NCBI GenBank assembly: GCA_036504995.1
Contig: DASXUG010000008.1
Coordinates: 248,001 to 312,000, forward strand
Source of the DNA: DASXUG01 sp036504995
Lineage (GTDB): Bacteria; Pseudomonadota; Gammaproteobacteria; Burkholderiales; Methylophilaceae
Direction of reading: 5' to 3'
DNA: 64,000 nucleotides
The notes beneath the pieces are model-generated. The model worked only from the letters and a program-made list of their open reading frames with translations, was not told the origin of the DNA and made no database searches. The position numbers and the translations under genes were made by a program. Below are positions 1 through 7,860 of the stretch, piece by piece (within the stretch, counting starts at the first letter, position 1; every line of letters starts with the position of its first letter).

Positions 1-2
1 TT

Positions 3-1958
3 CTATTGTATGCTCTGATCGTATATATGTGACGCCATTAATTTTAAGCCGAGTGCACGCAAGGCAAATCGATTGGGCTCTATTGCAGACATTAAACTCT
101 TAGCAATTGGGACTGGTTCTCCACATATTATACTGGCCAATACCTCGGCACATAATGGTGCCGAAATTAAACCCTTAGAACCATGCCCTGCATTGACATA
201 TAAGCCATCTAACCACGGCAATGTACATGGATTATCGTTATAGCGAGGCGGATTAGCGTTAAGTTGCTTGGCATCTAGCAATGGCCCTAGTAACGGAAAA
301 TAATCTTTTGTAGTGCTCCTAAACGCTACCCGCCCCTTTAATGCTTGAGGTTTTAGTGAGTCGTAAAGTGCAGGAGAGATCTCTTGCAAAATGCCTAAGT
401 TGTGCAGATGATCCGCTTCGCGCACGTCTAAAGCGTGGTCGTCAGTTGAAAAAGTGGCACCTAAACAATGCATTTGCTGATGCGTTGGCGTGATATAACC
501 TTCGCTACACACAACGGTTCTTAATTGCTCACTTGCCGATGTGGAAGGCACTAAAGTAACTTGCCCCCGTACAGTCTGCATGACACAGTGGCTCGATTGC
601 TCAAATTGTACGACATCTTTCGCGCAGGCTAATATGACTATATCCGCCTCGGCAATGCAGTTTTGCCTATCCAACACCTGCCAAACGTCGCCAGTACGGA
701 TAATTCGTATCGCTTGAGTTGAGGTTTTAATCTTAATATTTTCATGTTTTGTAAGAGCAGTGCACCATGCAGATGGATTGACCCAACCAGCAGTGGGGAA
801 AAAAATGCCACCAGCGTTTAAATCCACACATGCGAGCGTGCTAGCTTCATCTTGATTCACTTGTTTGAGCAGACTGTCAGGTAAGCCTTGCGTTATAGCA
901 CTGTCACAGCGCGCTTGTTCACGTGCGTTAAATGCTAGCTGCAACACCCCGCATGTTTGGTAATGCTCTTGAGATAAATTTAGTTGATTCAACAACCGTA
1001 AACTATATAAATAACCAGCTAAGGCAAATTGACTCAGTTTATCTTGGGGGTTGCCTAATCGCGGGTAAAGCACCCCAGCAGGGTTGCCTGATGCTTCTTG
1101 CGCTAGCGCTTTATGACGTTCAATTAATGTGACTTGCAAGCCACGTTTTGCAAGTGCATAACTAGTGGTGGTTCCCGATATGCCGCCGCCAATCACAATG
1201 GCTGTTTGTTTTTTGTATATTTTGGGTTTGCTTGATGCCTTATTGTTTGCTAGACCAATAACTGAAAACTGACCAAATAGCATTTCACGTTTCTTGCCAA
1301 AGCCCGCAGCCTTTTGCACCTCAAAGCCAGCGGCTTGCAAACCCCTGCGTACCACACCTGCACTGGTAAAAGTTGCGAAAGTGGTATCAGCATGCGAGAT
1401 GTTAGCCATAGTGGAAAATAAGTCGGTTTGCCACATTTGCGGATTTTTCGCAGGGGAAAATCCATCTAAAAACCAAGCATCTACACTTGCGTGGAGTGTG
1501 GGTAGCGTTTCGGTTACATCGCCAATCAATAATGTTAAATTTACGCGGTCTTGCGAAAATGCTAGCTGATGCATACCAGGCAAGATATTCTGATATTGGG
1601 CGATTAATTGTTGTGCGTAATTTTCTAGGCTGGGCCAGAGTTTAAGCGCAATACTTAAATCAGACGCAGTTAACGGGTGTAGTTCAGTACTGACGAAATT
1701 TAAACGTGCATGTTTAGGCGCCGTTTTATCCCACAATGCCCAAGCACATAGAAAATTTAATCCCGTACCAAAGCCTGTTTCTACGATGGTAAATTGATTT
1801 TGGGGTAAAGCTTTAAAGCGTTGTTCAAGTTGATTATGCTGAATAAACACATACTCAGTTTCATCAATACCGCTATCACTTGAAAAGTAAACATCTTCAT
1901 ACTGTGTTGAATATGGCTGGCCTTCTTTCCAAAAAATGTTTGCTTCTGGTTTCGGCAT
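3..1958 (-). CDS. mnmC: Bifunctional tRNA mnm5s2U biosynthesis protein MnmC
   Basis: Catalyses the last two steps of 5-methylaminomethyl-2-thiouridine formation at the tRNA wobble base. The N-terminal half is the SAM-dependent methyltransferase (VETGFGTGLNFL near residues 60-70, then DAWFLDGFSPAKNP). The C-terminal half is the FAD-dependent oxidase, which removes the carboxymethyl group (dinucleotide-binding motif VIGGGISG near residue 260, C-terminal NAGHGSKGL). The frame is open up to an ATG at 2045, but the family N-terminus matches MPKPEANIFWKEG, so I take the ATG at 1956-1958, giving 651 residues; neither start has a clear ribosome binding site. The stop codon (TAG) lies at 3-5, so the gene is complete. 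Very sure of the family, less sure of the start. Confidence 0.93.
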   Translation of the reverse strand: MPKPEANIFWKEGQPYSTQYEDVYFSSDSGIDETEYVFIQHNQLEQRFKALPQNQFTIVETGFGTGLNFLCAWALWDKTAPKHARLNFVSTELHPLTASDLSIALKLWPSLENYAQQLIAQYQNILPGMHQLAFSQDRVNLTLLIGDVTETLPTLHASVDAWFLDGFSPAKNPQMWQTDLFSTMANISHADTTFATFTSAGVVRRGLQAAGFEVQKAAGFGKKREMLFGQFSVIGLANNKASSKPKIYKKQTAIVIGGGISGTTTSYALAKRGLQVTLIERHKALAQEASGNPAGVLYPRLGNPQDKLSQFALAGYLYSLRLLNQLNLSQEHYQTCGVLQLAFNAREQARCDSAITQGLPDSLLKQVNQDEASTLACVDLNAGGIFFPTAGWVNPSAWCTALTKHENIKIKTSTQAIRIIRTGDVWQVLDRQNCIAEADIVILACAKDVVQFEQSSHCVMQTVRGQVTLVPSTSASEQLRTVVCSEGYITPTHQQMHCLGATFSTDDHALDVREADHLHNLGILQEISPALYDSLKPQALKGRVAFRSTTKDYFPLLGPLLDAKQLNANPPRYNDNPCTLPWLDGLYVNAGHGSKGLISAPLCAEVLASIICGEPVPIAKSLMSAIEPNRFALRALGLKLMASHIYDQSIQ

Positions 1959-2098
1959 ATTTAGTTGATGGTGCTTACGTGTTGGGGTGAATTGATAATA
2001 GTGGCTTATTTTATAACAGGGCAGACAGAATAAACTAACATTCATGATAATGCAGAGTGAATCAGCTTTCGGGTAAGAATCAATTTATTGGTATAGAC

Positions 2099-2127
2099 TG
2101 GTCAATATGTATACCGTCCTGTATACT
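2099..2127 (+). promoter_or_regulatory. Candidate sigma-70 promoter of the PQQ dehydrogenase gene
   Basis: TGGTCA at 2099-2104 and TATACT at 2122-2127 are separated by 17 bases, upstream of the ATG at 2161. The six-base palindrome GTATAC occurs twice here (2109-2114 and 2121-2126), the second copy inside the -10 box, so a regulator could bind there. Inference from sequence only. Confidence 0.4.
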
Positions 2128-2160
2128 TTGATTTTACATTTGCGTTAATGTGAGGAAATC

Positions 2161-3972
2161 ATGCAACTAATTCACAATCATTTGGTTAAAATTGGCTTAG
2201 TTGTTACGGCCGCCTTGCTGTCTAGTTGTGCGAAGCCCAGCTTAATTACAGAGCAAGCTAATCATACTAATGCGCAAATCTCTGACGCTGAGTGGCCGAG
2301 CTTTGGTCGTGGTTATGATAATCAACGTTTTTCTCCACTTAATCAAATTAACACGCAGAATGTCCAGAAATTAACCACAGCATGGCATTACCACAGTGGG
2401 ATTAAAGCCAGTTTTCAATCGACACCAATCGTGGTGGATGGCGTCATGTACGTTTCACTGCCTTTTAATCATGTGGTTGCACTAGACGCAACAACGGGTA
2501 AAGAATTATGGCGCTATGAACACCAAAGGCAAAAGGATTGGGCCATGTGCTGTGGGCCCGCTAATCGCGGTGTGGCAGTCGCTGAAGGCAAGGTGTTTAT
2601 CGGCACCGTAGATGCCAGATTAATAGCATTAGATGCAAAAACAGGCAAAATTGTTTGGGATATTGACGCGGTAGATGCTGCTGTTGTTACTGAGGGGCAA
2701 GCGTCACTCAATAGTAACGACCCGAACAGCAAGCGCAAAGTCACTGGCGGTACAGGTGTTGGCATTGCTATGGCGCCCGTAGTGTACCAAGGGAAAGTCA
2801 TGATTGGCATTACAGGGGTTGGCTACGGTTTACACATTGATAACCCACGTGAGGATGCACCACTAGGCGCAGTGATAGGCGTCACTGGGCGCTATGGCCG
2901 TCCTGGGTTTTTAGCGGCATTTGATGTCAATACAGGTAAACGTGTTTGGCAGTTTGATACCATTCCCAATAAAGGTTGGGAAGGAAATTTTAGCCCGACT
3001 ACCTCTGATGGTATTTCGCTGAATCGAGACATTGCTCACGAAAAAGCAACACTCAGCCAATTTCCAGATGCGGCGCGCTTTGGTGGCGGCTCAGCTTGGA
3101 GTACCCCTGCGATTGACCCAAAATTAGGCCTGCTTTATTTTGGCACAGGCAACCCATCTCCACAAATGAATGATGTTTCACGTCCTGGTGATAACCTTTA
3201 TACGGTGTCATTAGTTGCGCTAGAGATTGCCACAGGCAAGTTACGCTGGCACTACCAGCAGGTTCCGCATGATGTTTGGGGCTATGATTTAGCTAGCCCA
3301 CCAGTTTTATTTAATTTTAAGCAGGGTGGCAAAAATATTCCAGCGGTTGGTCAAGCCAGTAAAACGGGATGGTTTTATGTGCATAACCGTGAGACAGGTG
3401 AGCTATTACTTAAATCTGATGCCTTTGTTCCGCAATCTAATTTATTCGGTAAAGCCACTTTTGAAGGTATTACCCTATATCCAGGCATACTCGGCGGCTC
3501 TAATTGGTCGCCAGTCGCGTTAGATGAGACTCAACAAAAAGTGTTTGTGGCGGCGATACATGCACCAATTAAATACACCTTACATGAAACCCCAGCAGTC
3601 GATGATAAGCCAGCCATACGCTACGCGGCTTCAGAGCCAGCGGATGCCCCACGTTGGGGGTTATTATCTGCAATAGATTTAAGCACGGGTAAGTTAAGCT
3701 GGCAGCAAAAAGTAGAGCAGCCAATGGTTGGTGGCGTGTTAGCTACGGCTGGTGGCTTAATATTTACAGGGGAGGGCAATGGGCAATTTGACGCCTTTGA
3801 TGCTAATAGCGGCAAGCTCTTGTGGCAAAACAAAAACGAATCCGGGGTAAATGCACCACCAATTAGCTATCAAATTGACGGCGTTCAATATATTGCAGTT
3901 GCGGCTGGTGGAAACTCAATATTTGGCTATAAAGCAGGGGATAGCGTTGTGGTCTATAAATTAACGCAATAA
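2161..3972 (+). CDS. PQQ-dependent (quinoprotein) dehydrogenase, lipoprotein
   Basis: An eight-bladed beta-propeller quinoprotein of the methanol/ethanol/glucose dehydrogenase superfamily. The N-terminus is a lipoprotein signal ending in LLSSC, so the protein is probably anchored to the outer membrane facing the periplasm. The adjacent cysteines C130-C131 in AMCCGPANRG form the disulfide ring that stacks on PQQ in this family. Propeller-blade motifs such as ALDATTGKELWRYE, AFDVNTGKRVWQFD and AIDLSTGKLSWQQK recur. In the stretch HDVWGYD (370-376) a glycine replaces the first aspartate of the WDYD motif usual in this superfamily. About 600 residues is the usual length. The substrate cannot be assigned, and the lipoprotein form and single-gene context argue against classical MxaF or XoxF. 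Confidence 0.82.
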   Translation: MQLIHNHLVKIGLVVTAALLSSCAKPSLITEQANHTNAQISDAEWPSFGRGYDNQRFSPLNQINTQNVQKLTTAWHYHSGIKASFQSTPIVVDGVMYVSLPFNHVVALDATTGKELWRYEHQRQKDWAMCCGPANRGVAVAEGKVFIGTVDARLIALDAKTGKIVWDIDAVDAAVVTEGQASLNSNDPNSKRKVTGGTGVGIAMAPVVYQGKVMIGITGVGYGLHIDNPREDAPLGAVIGVTGRYGRPGFLAAFDVNTGKRVWQFDTIPNKGWEGNFSPTTSDGISLNRDIAHEKATLSQFPDAARFGGGSAWSTPAIDPKLGLLYFGTGNPSPQMNDVSRPGDNLYTVSLVALEIATGKLRWHYQQVPHDVWGYDLASPPVLFNFKQGGKNIPAVGQASKTGWFYVHNRETGELLLKSDAFVPQSNLFGKATFEGITLYPGILGGSNWSPVALDETQQKVFVAAIHAPIKYTLHETPAVDDKPAIRYAASEPADAPRWGLLSAIDLSTGKLSWQQKVEQPMVGGVLATAGGLIFTGEGNGQFDAFDANSGKLLWQNKNESGVNAPPISYQIDGVQYIAVAAGGNSIFGYKAGDSVVVYKLTQ

Positions 3973-3973
3973 C

Positions 3974-4438
3974 TTAATTAAGCATCAATTTACGGGCATT
4001 TAGCTGGGTTGTTTCCCACCCTAAATGCTCGTAAAAATCTAAAGCAGGTTGGTTAGCTGTATCTACCAGCAACTGCATTCTGCTTGCGCCATGTTGTATT
4101 GCCCAATCTCGTGCCGCCTCTAACAAGCGTTTACCTATACCACAGCCACGATAACTCGCATCCACCACCATATCTTCTACCCAAGCGGAAGGGGTTCCTT
4201 GTGCGGTTGAAATAACAAGCTGAGCACTAACCATCCCCACTACCTGCTGTTCTTCATTACGTGCAACTTTAATAACAGCCCTGTCAGGCATGCTGAGTAA
4301 CATTGCTAATCCCAACGTTTGTTTCTCAGTATTAGCCTCAAAATCGGCTTCAATGCTGAATAACGTGTCCAGCAGGGTGATAAGTGCGGGAATATCAGCC
4401 TGTTGAGCATTTTCAATTTCAATGATGTTTTTTTGCAT
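3974..4438 (-). CDS. GNAT family N-acetyltransferase
   Basis: A 154-residue single-domain acetyltransferase. The acetyl-CoA pyrophosphate loop is visible as RGCGIGKRLLEAA (about residues 95-107), preceded by VEDMVVDASY (beta-4) and followed by the C-terminal NQPALDFYEHLGWE motif typical of the Gcn5 fold. The gene is convergent with the PQQ dehydrogenase gene; the two stop codons are one base apart and I see no terminator hairpin between them. The substrate is unknown: members modify amines, antibiotics or protein N-termini. Confidence 0.85.
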   Translation of the reverse strand: MQKNIIEIENAQQADIPALITLLDTLFSIEADFEANTEKQTLGLAMLLSMPDRAVIKVARNEEQQVVGMVSAQLVISTAQGTPSAWVEDMVVDASYRGCGIGKRLLEAARDWAIQHGASRMQLLVDTANQPALDFYEHLGWETTQLNARKLMLN

Positions 4439-4740
4439 GTGATAAATATTTCTTAGGTATATTTAAAGTTTAATCAGAAGTTTGAGCCAGTAAAGCAGGC
4501 CAGTTTTAGGGTTTTTAAAGCCAATACATAGAGACTGCCGCTGCAAAAAATACCATATTACAGAACTTTAGCAATTGCTACGTTGTCGATATAAGTGTAT
4601 TTTTCACATTTGTTGATTCAGTAATTCTATTAAACTAGCGTGCGTTAATGTAATTTAACTACCCACACGCGCTATACTCGACTAAGTTGCATTAGCTTGC
4701 AAACGGTTATCAACCATTACTTGCCTTACTTTAAAAGTAA
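4439..4740. other. Intergenic region upstream of the PilZ-type gene
   Basis: About 300 AT-rich bases between the divergently transcribed GNAT and PilZ-type genes. I see no ORF or RNA gene. A -10-like TATACT lies at 4673-4678 on the + strand and could serve the PilZ gene, but no good -35 box stands at the right distance. Confidence 0.4.
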
Positions 4741-4756
4741 AGGAGGTATTTCAATT

Positions 4757-5170
4757 ATGCGTCGTTTTATTCGGCATCCAGTGAATGTCCCCATTGAGGT
4801 GAGCGCTGGACAAGCGTCTTTGATAGATTGTGCACATACCTCAGATATTGGGCTAGGTGGGCTTGCTTTTCATTGCGATAAGAAACTCCAGCCTGGAACT
4901 ATGGTGCATATCAAAATCCCGTACATTTATCCCACATTTGAATCTGATGCGAAAGTTATTTGGTGTCGTGAGCTACGACATGGAACGGATTTAGCTGTCG
5001 AATTTTTATCTGAGGATGATGCTTTTAAAGCAAGAATGATTGAACAGATTTGTTATATTGAAAACTACAGACATGCGGCCAAAAGTGATGAAAATCGTAT
5101 GCTAACATTCGAAGAGGCCGCTATGGAGTGGATTGATAAGTATGCGGCAGACTTTCCCAGTTGGCTATAG
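4757..5170 (+). CDS. PilZ domain-like protein
   Basis: A 137-residue protein whose first 95 residues look like a PilZ c-di-GMP receptor domain: the N-terminal arginine cluster MRRFIRHPV, the strand SDIGLGGLAF, then VIWCRELRHGTDLAVEFL. The second canonical motif (D/N)xSxxG reads DIGLGG, so its serine is glycine and ligand binding may be altered. The start is chosen because AGGAGG at 4741-4746 sits 10 bases before this ATG; an upstream in-frame ATG at 4697 lacks such a site. The gene ends 33 bases before the left prophage junction, so the integration left it intact. The EAL and HD-GYP proteins at 32-36 kb could act on the same signal. Confidence 0.75.
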   Translation: MRRFIRHPVNVPIEVSAGQASLIDCAHTSDIGLGGLAFHCDKKLQPGTMVHIKIPYIYPTFESDAKVIWCRELRHGTDLAVEFLSEDDAFKARMIEQICYIENYRHAAKSDENRMLTFEEAAMEWIDKYAADFPSWL

Positions 5171-5586
5171 TTAAGAAAGTCCAACGAATCTAATAACTCG
5201 TCACTTCGCATAATGTCCTGATATGTAGCACTGGCGCGGGTTTCAGCGCTTTTTCCATGCGCGTACGCGTTGCTTATTAAACCATTGTAGTTTGGTGATA
5301 ATTGCCCCAAAACTATCCACAACCCCGCTATCGTAAAAAAACGTTTAAAATACAAACGCTTAGCTTCATTTTTGTTAAAAACTGCTTGAACTTGAGCTAA
5401 GACCACTGAAGGCGATTTTCCGAGAATTTCTGCAATTTTAAAACAGGCGTAAATATCAGGTATTGTCTTCCTGTTCCTGTATTCACTTACCCTCGCAGTA
5501 GATATTTCAAGCTCTTTGGCTAGCTTGTAATCAGAGGTAATTTCTAGCTTCGTTTTACATTCGTCTAGTAGCTCATTTATGTCCAT
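5065..5586 (-). CDS. Inovirus transcriptional regulator (DUF3693-like), C-terminus run into host DNA
   Basis: The N-terminal 65 residues form a small helix-turn-helix (YKLAKELEISTARVSEYRNRKTIP, shortened here in mind to its core KLAKELEIS...ARVSEYR), followed by a hydrophobic segment near residues 83-95 (RFFTIAGLWIVLGQL). This is the layout of the DUF3693 regulators found leftward of inovirus replication genes. Residues up to about 120 are phage-coded. The att site spans codons 119-128, and everything beyond is read from host DNA, including the antisense strand of the PilZ gene's 3' end. The last 45 or so residues are therefore probably an accidental tail. It likely represses the divergent promoter at 5632-5660. 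Confidence 0.72.
   Translation of the reverse strand: MDINELLDECKTKLEITSDYKLAKELEISTARVSEYRNRKTIPDIYACFKIAEILGKSPSVVLAQVQAVFNKNEAKRLYFKRFFTIAGLWIVLGQLSPNYNGLISNAYAHGKSAETRASATYQDIMRSDELLDSLDFLNYSQLGKSAAYLSIHSIAASSNVSIRFSSLLAACL
5203..5230 (+). other. Left hybrid dif/att site of the prophage
   Basis: The XerC arm ACTTCGCATAA (5203-5213) matches the dif site at 14111 except for its first two bases. It is followed by TGT, which is shared, and then by a diverged centre (CCTG) and a weak XerD arm (ATATGTAGC). The pattern is chromosomal XerC half plus phage centre and XerD half, as expected after XerC-catalysed integration of a CTX-type phage. The assignment of halves is inference. Confidence 0.75.
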
Positions 5587-5631
5587 ATGTGCCTCTCTTT
5601 CAGCTATCTATCATACCCTTAAAAAAAATTC

Positions 5632-5683
5632 TTGCATTAGCTCTGATTTAGAGCTATAAAGTCATTAGCTCTGATTCAGAGCT
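5632..5683 (+). promoter_or_regulatory. Phage early promoter with two palindromic operators
   Basis: TTGCAT (5632-5637) and TATAAA (5655-5660) are 17 bases apart. The spacer is filled by the palindrome AGCTCT-GATTT-AGAGCT (5639-5655). A second copy, AGCTCT-GATTC-AGAGCT (5667-5683), begins at the expected transcription start. The two copies start 28 bases apart and lie between the repressor gene and the ssDNA-binding protein gene, so they are probably the repressor's operators. Confidence 0.75.
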
Positions 5684-5708
5684 ATTCAAATTTAATTAAG
5701 GAAAAATC

Positions 5709-6053
5709 ATGAGCACGAATGCAAACGAAGTTTCACAATTGAGTAAATTAAAGACACCAAACAATCAGGGCTACATTAGCGGACGCATTATTTCTCAACG
5801 CAAAATCAAAACTCAACAAGGTAATTTATTTTTAACTGTTCTTAGACTTCCTTCACCCTCTGAATATGACCACCCAGCAACGGTAGAACTTCGCTCTAGT
5901 GAATCGCTTGGATTAGCTGGTGATGATTGGCAAGGCCATGTTCGCTTGCATGGCATGTCGAACGTATATGACACCAAATCCACAGATACCGAGACAGGCG
6001 AGGTCAGTACCTCAACAATCAGATCAGCGCGTAACGAATTTACTGTTTTATAA
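5709..6053 (+). CDS. Phage single-stranded DNA-binding protein (gene V-like)
   Basis: A 114-residue protein with the strand pattern of an OB-fold: QGYISGRIISQRKIKTQQG, then FLTVLRLPSPSEYDHPATVELRS, and a C-terminal strand RNEFTVL. Filamentous phages encode such a protein directly before the replication initiator; it coats the viral strand and switches replication from double- to single-stranded. The start ATG follows the AAGGAAAAAT site at 5699-5708. The next gene begins 3 bases after the stop, so they form one transcript from the operator-controlled promoter. Function is assigned from position and fold pattern, without a strong signature motif. Confidence 0.72.
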   Translation: MSTNANEVSQLSKLKTPNNQGYISGRIISQRKIKTQQGNLFLTVLRLPSPSEYDHPATVELRSSESLGLAGDDWQGHVRLHGMSNVYDTKSTDTETGEVSTSTIRSARNEFTVL

Positions 6054-6056
6054 ATC

Positions 6057-7127
6057 ATGGTTTTTTGCGATTGGCTTAGTTGCTATCAAGAGCACCCCAA
6101 GGGCGGCTTACCCGTTTTAAATAATGGGTGTGTCGCCCAATTTGAGGCTGATGCAATAAAACAATTTATTGACCCGCAAACAGGTCAACTTAAAACCATA
6201 TTTGATGCTACTCAGATTGAGTGGACTACACAAAAAGCGTTTGAATTTACAGGTTCCTACGATACAAAGATTCGTATTAAGTGTGATGGATTTCGTGTTT
6301 CTTTTGATGGTAATGTCTCTAGGTTTGGTAGGACTGATAATGTTTTCGGCTATTCAGTAGTTCAGTGCATAGCGTTAGCCAATAAAATTCTCGTAGAGCT
6401 TGGATTACCACCTTTCGAGCATAAACGCTCAGCGCCTTTTCGTGATTCATTTACCCCATCAGGCTGCATCATTACTCGAGTAGATTTAACAACAAATTAC
6501 TCCGCAGGTTCCCATCAAAATGCTGTTCGATTAATTCATTATTTTGCTGGTCAAGACGTCGGCCGACGCGCTAATGCAAAACAGTATGGCGAAAATGGTG
6601 TTAGTTGGAATGAAGGTTCTAAATTTTGGTATTCCAAAATGTATATAAAAAGCGAATCCCTAGGTGAACACGCGGTTGAGAATGTAAAGAGTTGGACGAT
6701 AGAGCAGGGCATTGTTAGGCATGAAATTAGTCTTAAAAGTCGCTATTTAACGCAAAACGGATTACGCAGTATTAATGATTGGTTACCCCGAAATAAAACA
6801 GATATGTTTAAAGGTGAAAGCATGGAAAACATCATATATGGTCGTTTTGACGACGTCTTAAAACGTGGCACTGCCACTCGTACACCGCTTGAAGATATAC
6901 CAAAGGTGCTGGGTCGTATCGCTCGTGACTGGCGTCAAGGTATTGATGTTTACCATGACACAAATTACGGCGTCAGCACACGTAGACGCTGGCGCAAACA
7001 ACTACTTCAATACGGTATTGATATAAAACTACAATCTTCTGTTACTCGCTTGCCTATTCGTTTACAGGTGGTTGAATTACAAAAATGTGAAGCCCCTGAC
7101 TGGTACTGGTCACAATCGGCGGCTTAA
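6057..7127 (+). CDS. Phage replication initiation protein (rolling-circle, gene II-like)
   Basis: A 356-residue protein of the inovirus replication initiation family. The opening MVFCDWLSCYQEHP is characteristic, followed by a domain with GSYDTKIRIKCDGFRVSF and the core motif CIITRVDLTTNYSAG. It would nick the double-stranded phage DNA and start rolling-circle synthesis of the viral strand. The start is 3 bases after the ssDNA-binding protein gene. The length is usual and the frame is intact. Confidence 0.85.
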   Translation: MVFCDWLSCYQEHPKGGLPVLNNGCVAQFEADAIKQFIDPQTGQLKTIFDATQIEWTTQKAFEFTGSYDTKIRIKCDGFRVSFDGNVSRFGRTDNVFGYSVVQCIALANKILVELGLPPFEHKRSAPFRDSFTPSGCIITRVDLTTNYSAGSHQNAVRLIHYFAGQDVGRRANAKQYGENGVSWNEGSKFWYSKMYIKSESLGEHAVENVKSWTIEQGIVRHEISLKSRYLTQNGLRSINDWLPRNKTDMFKGESMENIIYGRFDDVLKRGTATRTPLEDIPKVLGRIARDWRQGIDVYHDTNYGVSTRRRWRKQLLQYGIDIKLQSSVTRLPIRLQVVELQKCEAPDWYWSQSAA

Positions 7128-7192
7128 AGAATTTGGGATACTGTCCCCAAGTCCGTGCAGGCGGTTTCCTGCAAATTTGAAAGGATTTAATC

Positions 7193-7393
7193 ATGTCACG
7201 TTACGCAAAACGTTTAGCCTACGCATTGGCTACTGGTATGTCTTTAGTTGCTGCTCAAGCATATGCTGCTTTGCCTGCTGCTGTAGGTACTGCAATCACT
7301 GCCGCTCAAGCAGATGGCACAGACTTAGGCTATCAAATGCTAGGTTTGGCTGTAGCTGTTGGTGTAATTTTCTGGTTGAAACGCAAAGTTTAA
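7193..7393 (+). CDS. Phage major coat protein (pVIII-like)
   Basis: A 66-residue precursor with a signal peptide ending in AQAYA, a short amphipathic stretch (LPAAVGTAITAAQADGTD), a membrane helix (GYQMLGLAVAVGVIFWL) and a basic C-terminus KRKV that would contact DNA. This is the exact layout of inovirus major coat proteins. GAAAGGA lies 9-15 bases before the ATG. Two short stems (TTGGG/CCCAA and GCAGG/CCTGC) lie in the 65 bases upstream. Confidence 0.9.
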   Translation: MSRYAKRLAYALATGMSLVAAQAYAALPAAVGTAITAAQADGTDLGYQMLGLAVAVGVIFWLKRKV

Positions 7394-7400
7394 TCAGGGC

Positions 7401-7417
7401 AGGGGGCTTGTCCCCCT
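7401..7417 (+). terminator. Hairpin after the major coat gene, probable partial terminator
   Basis: AGGGGG (7401-7406) pairs with CCCCCT (7412-7417) around a 5-base loop, 8 bases after the coat gene stop. There is only a short T/C run behind it. Filamentous phages usually carry a terminator right after the coat gene to keep its mRNA level above that of the minor proteins. Confidence 0.55.
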
Positions 7418-7423
7418 TCTATC

Positions 7424-7783
7424 ATGGCTCAAGGTTATTTATCACATGGTGTATGTTTCCCGACTTTAAATCAGGCGATTGATAACCACTACTCATTACT
7501 ACCACCTGTTCCCATGCCGTTTCCTACAGGGGATATGTATGTCTTGGATTACGTTTATCTCGATGAAGGTCAATGGCAATACAGAGTTACGCTTTACCCT
7601 TCATCCCAACAACAACAATTGACCGTAACAGCCTATGGCACTCTAGATACGATTCAACTTCCTGTATGCGATGTTCTTAACGACCCGATGACTAATTTTC
7701 AGGATGGCATGGAACTCGGTTGGGGTGTTGCTACAGTCATGGTTGTCGTTTACTGCATCATGCGTCTTAAGAGGGGATTCTAA
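7424..7783 (+). CDS. Inovirus protein of unknown function with C-terminal membrane helix
   Basis: A 119-residue protein I do not recognise beyond its place in the phage. It has no signal peptide. The first 95 residues are soluble with prolines and aromatics (SLLPPVPMPFPTGDMYVLDY), then one membrane helix (WGVATVMVVVYCIM) and the basic tail RLKRGF. It lies between the coat gene and the adsorption gene, where filamentous phages keep minor virion proteins. Its TAA stop overlaps the ATG of the next small gene (TAATG at 7781-7785). Confidence 0.65.
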   Translation: MAQGYLSHGVCFPTLNQAIDNHYSLLPPVPMPFPTGDMYVLDYVYLDEGQWQYRVTLYPSSQQQQLTVTAYGTLDTIQLPVCDVLNDPMTNFQDGMELGWGVATVMVVVYCIMRLKRGF

Positions 7784-7860
7784 TGCCTGTAGTCTCAGAC
7801 TTGTATATGTGGGCTGGCTTTTTAATCGTTGTTTTACCTGCGATCATTGTATGCCGCTAG
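7783..7860 (+). CDS. 25-residue hydrophobic phage peptide (pVII/pIX-like)
   Basis: The ORF reads MPVVSDLYMWAGF followed by LIVVLPAIIVCR, which is one membrane span with a short tail. It starts inside the stop of the 119-residue gene (TAATG), and its TAG overlaps the start of the adsorption gene (ATGCCGCTAG, 7851-7860). Tight coupling on both sides and the size and hydrophobicity of pVII/pIX minor coat proteins make it a likely real gene. It is too short for most gene finders. There is no sequence signature, so the function is inference. Confidence 0.6.
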   Translation: MPVVSDLYMWAGFLIVVLPAIIVCR

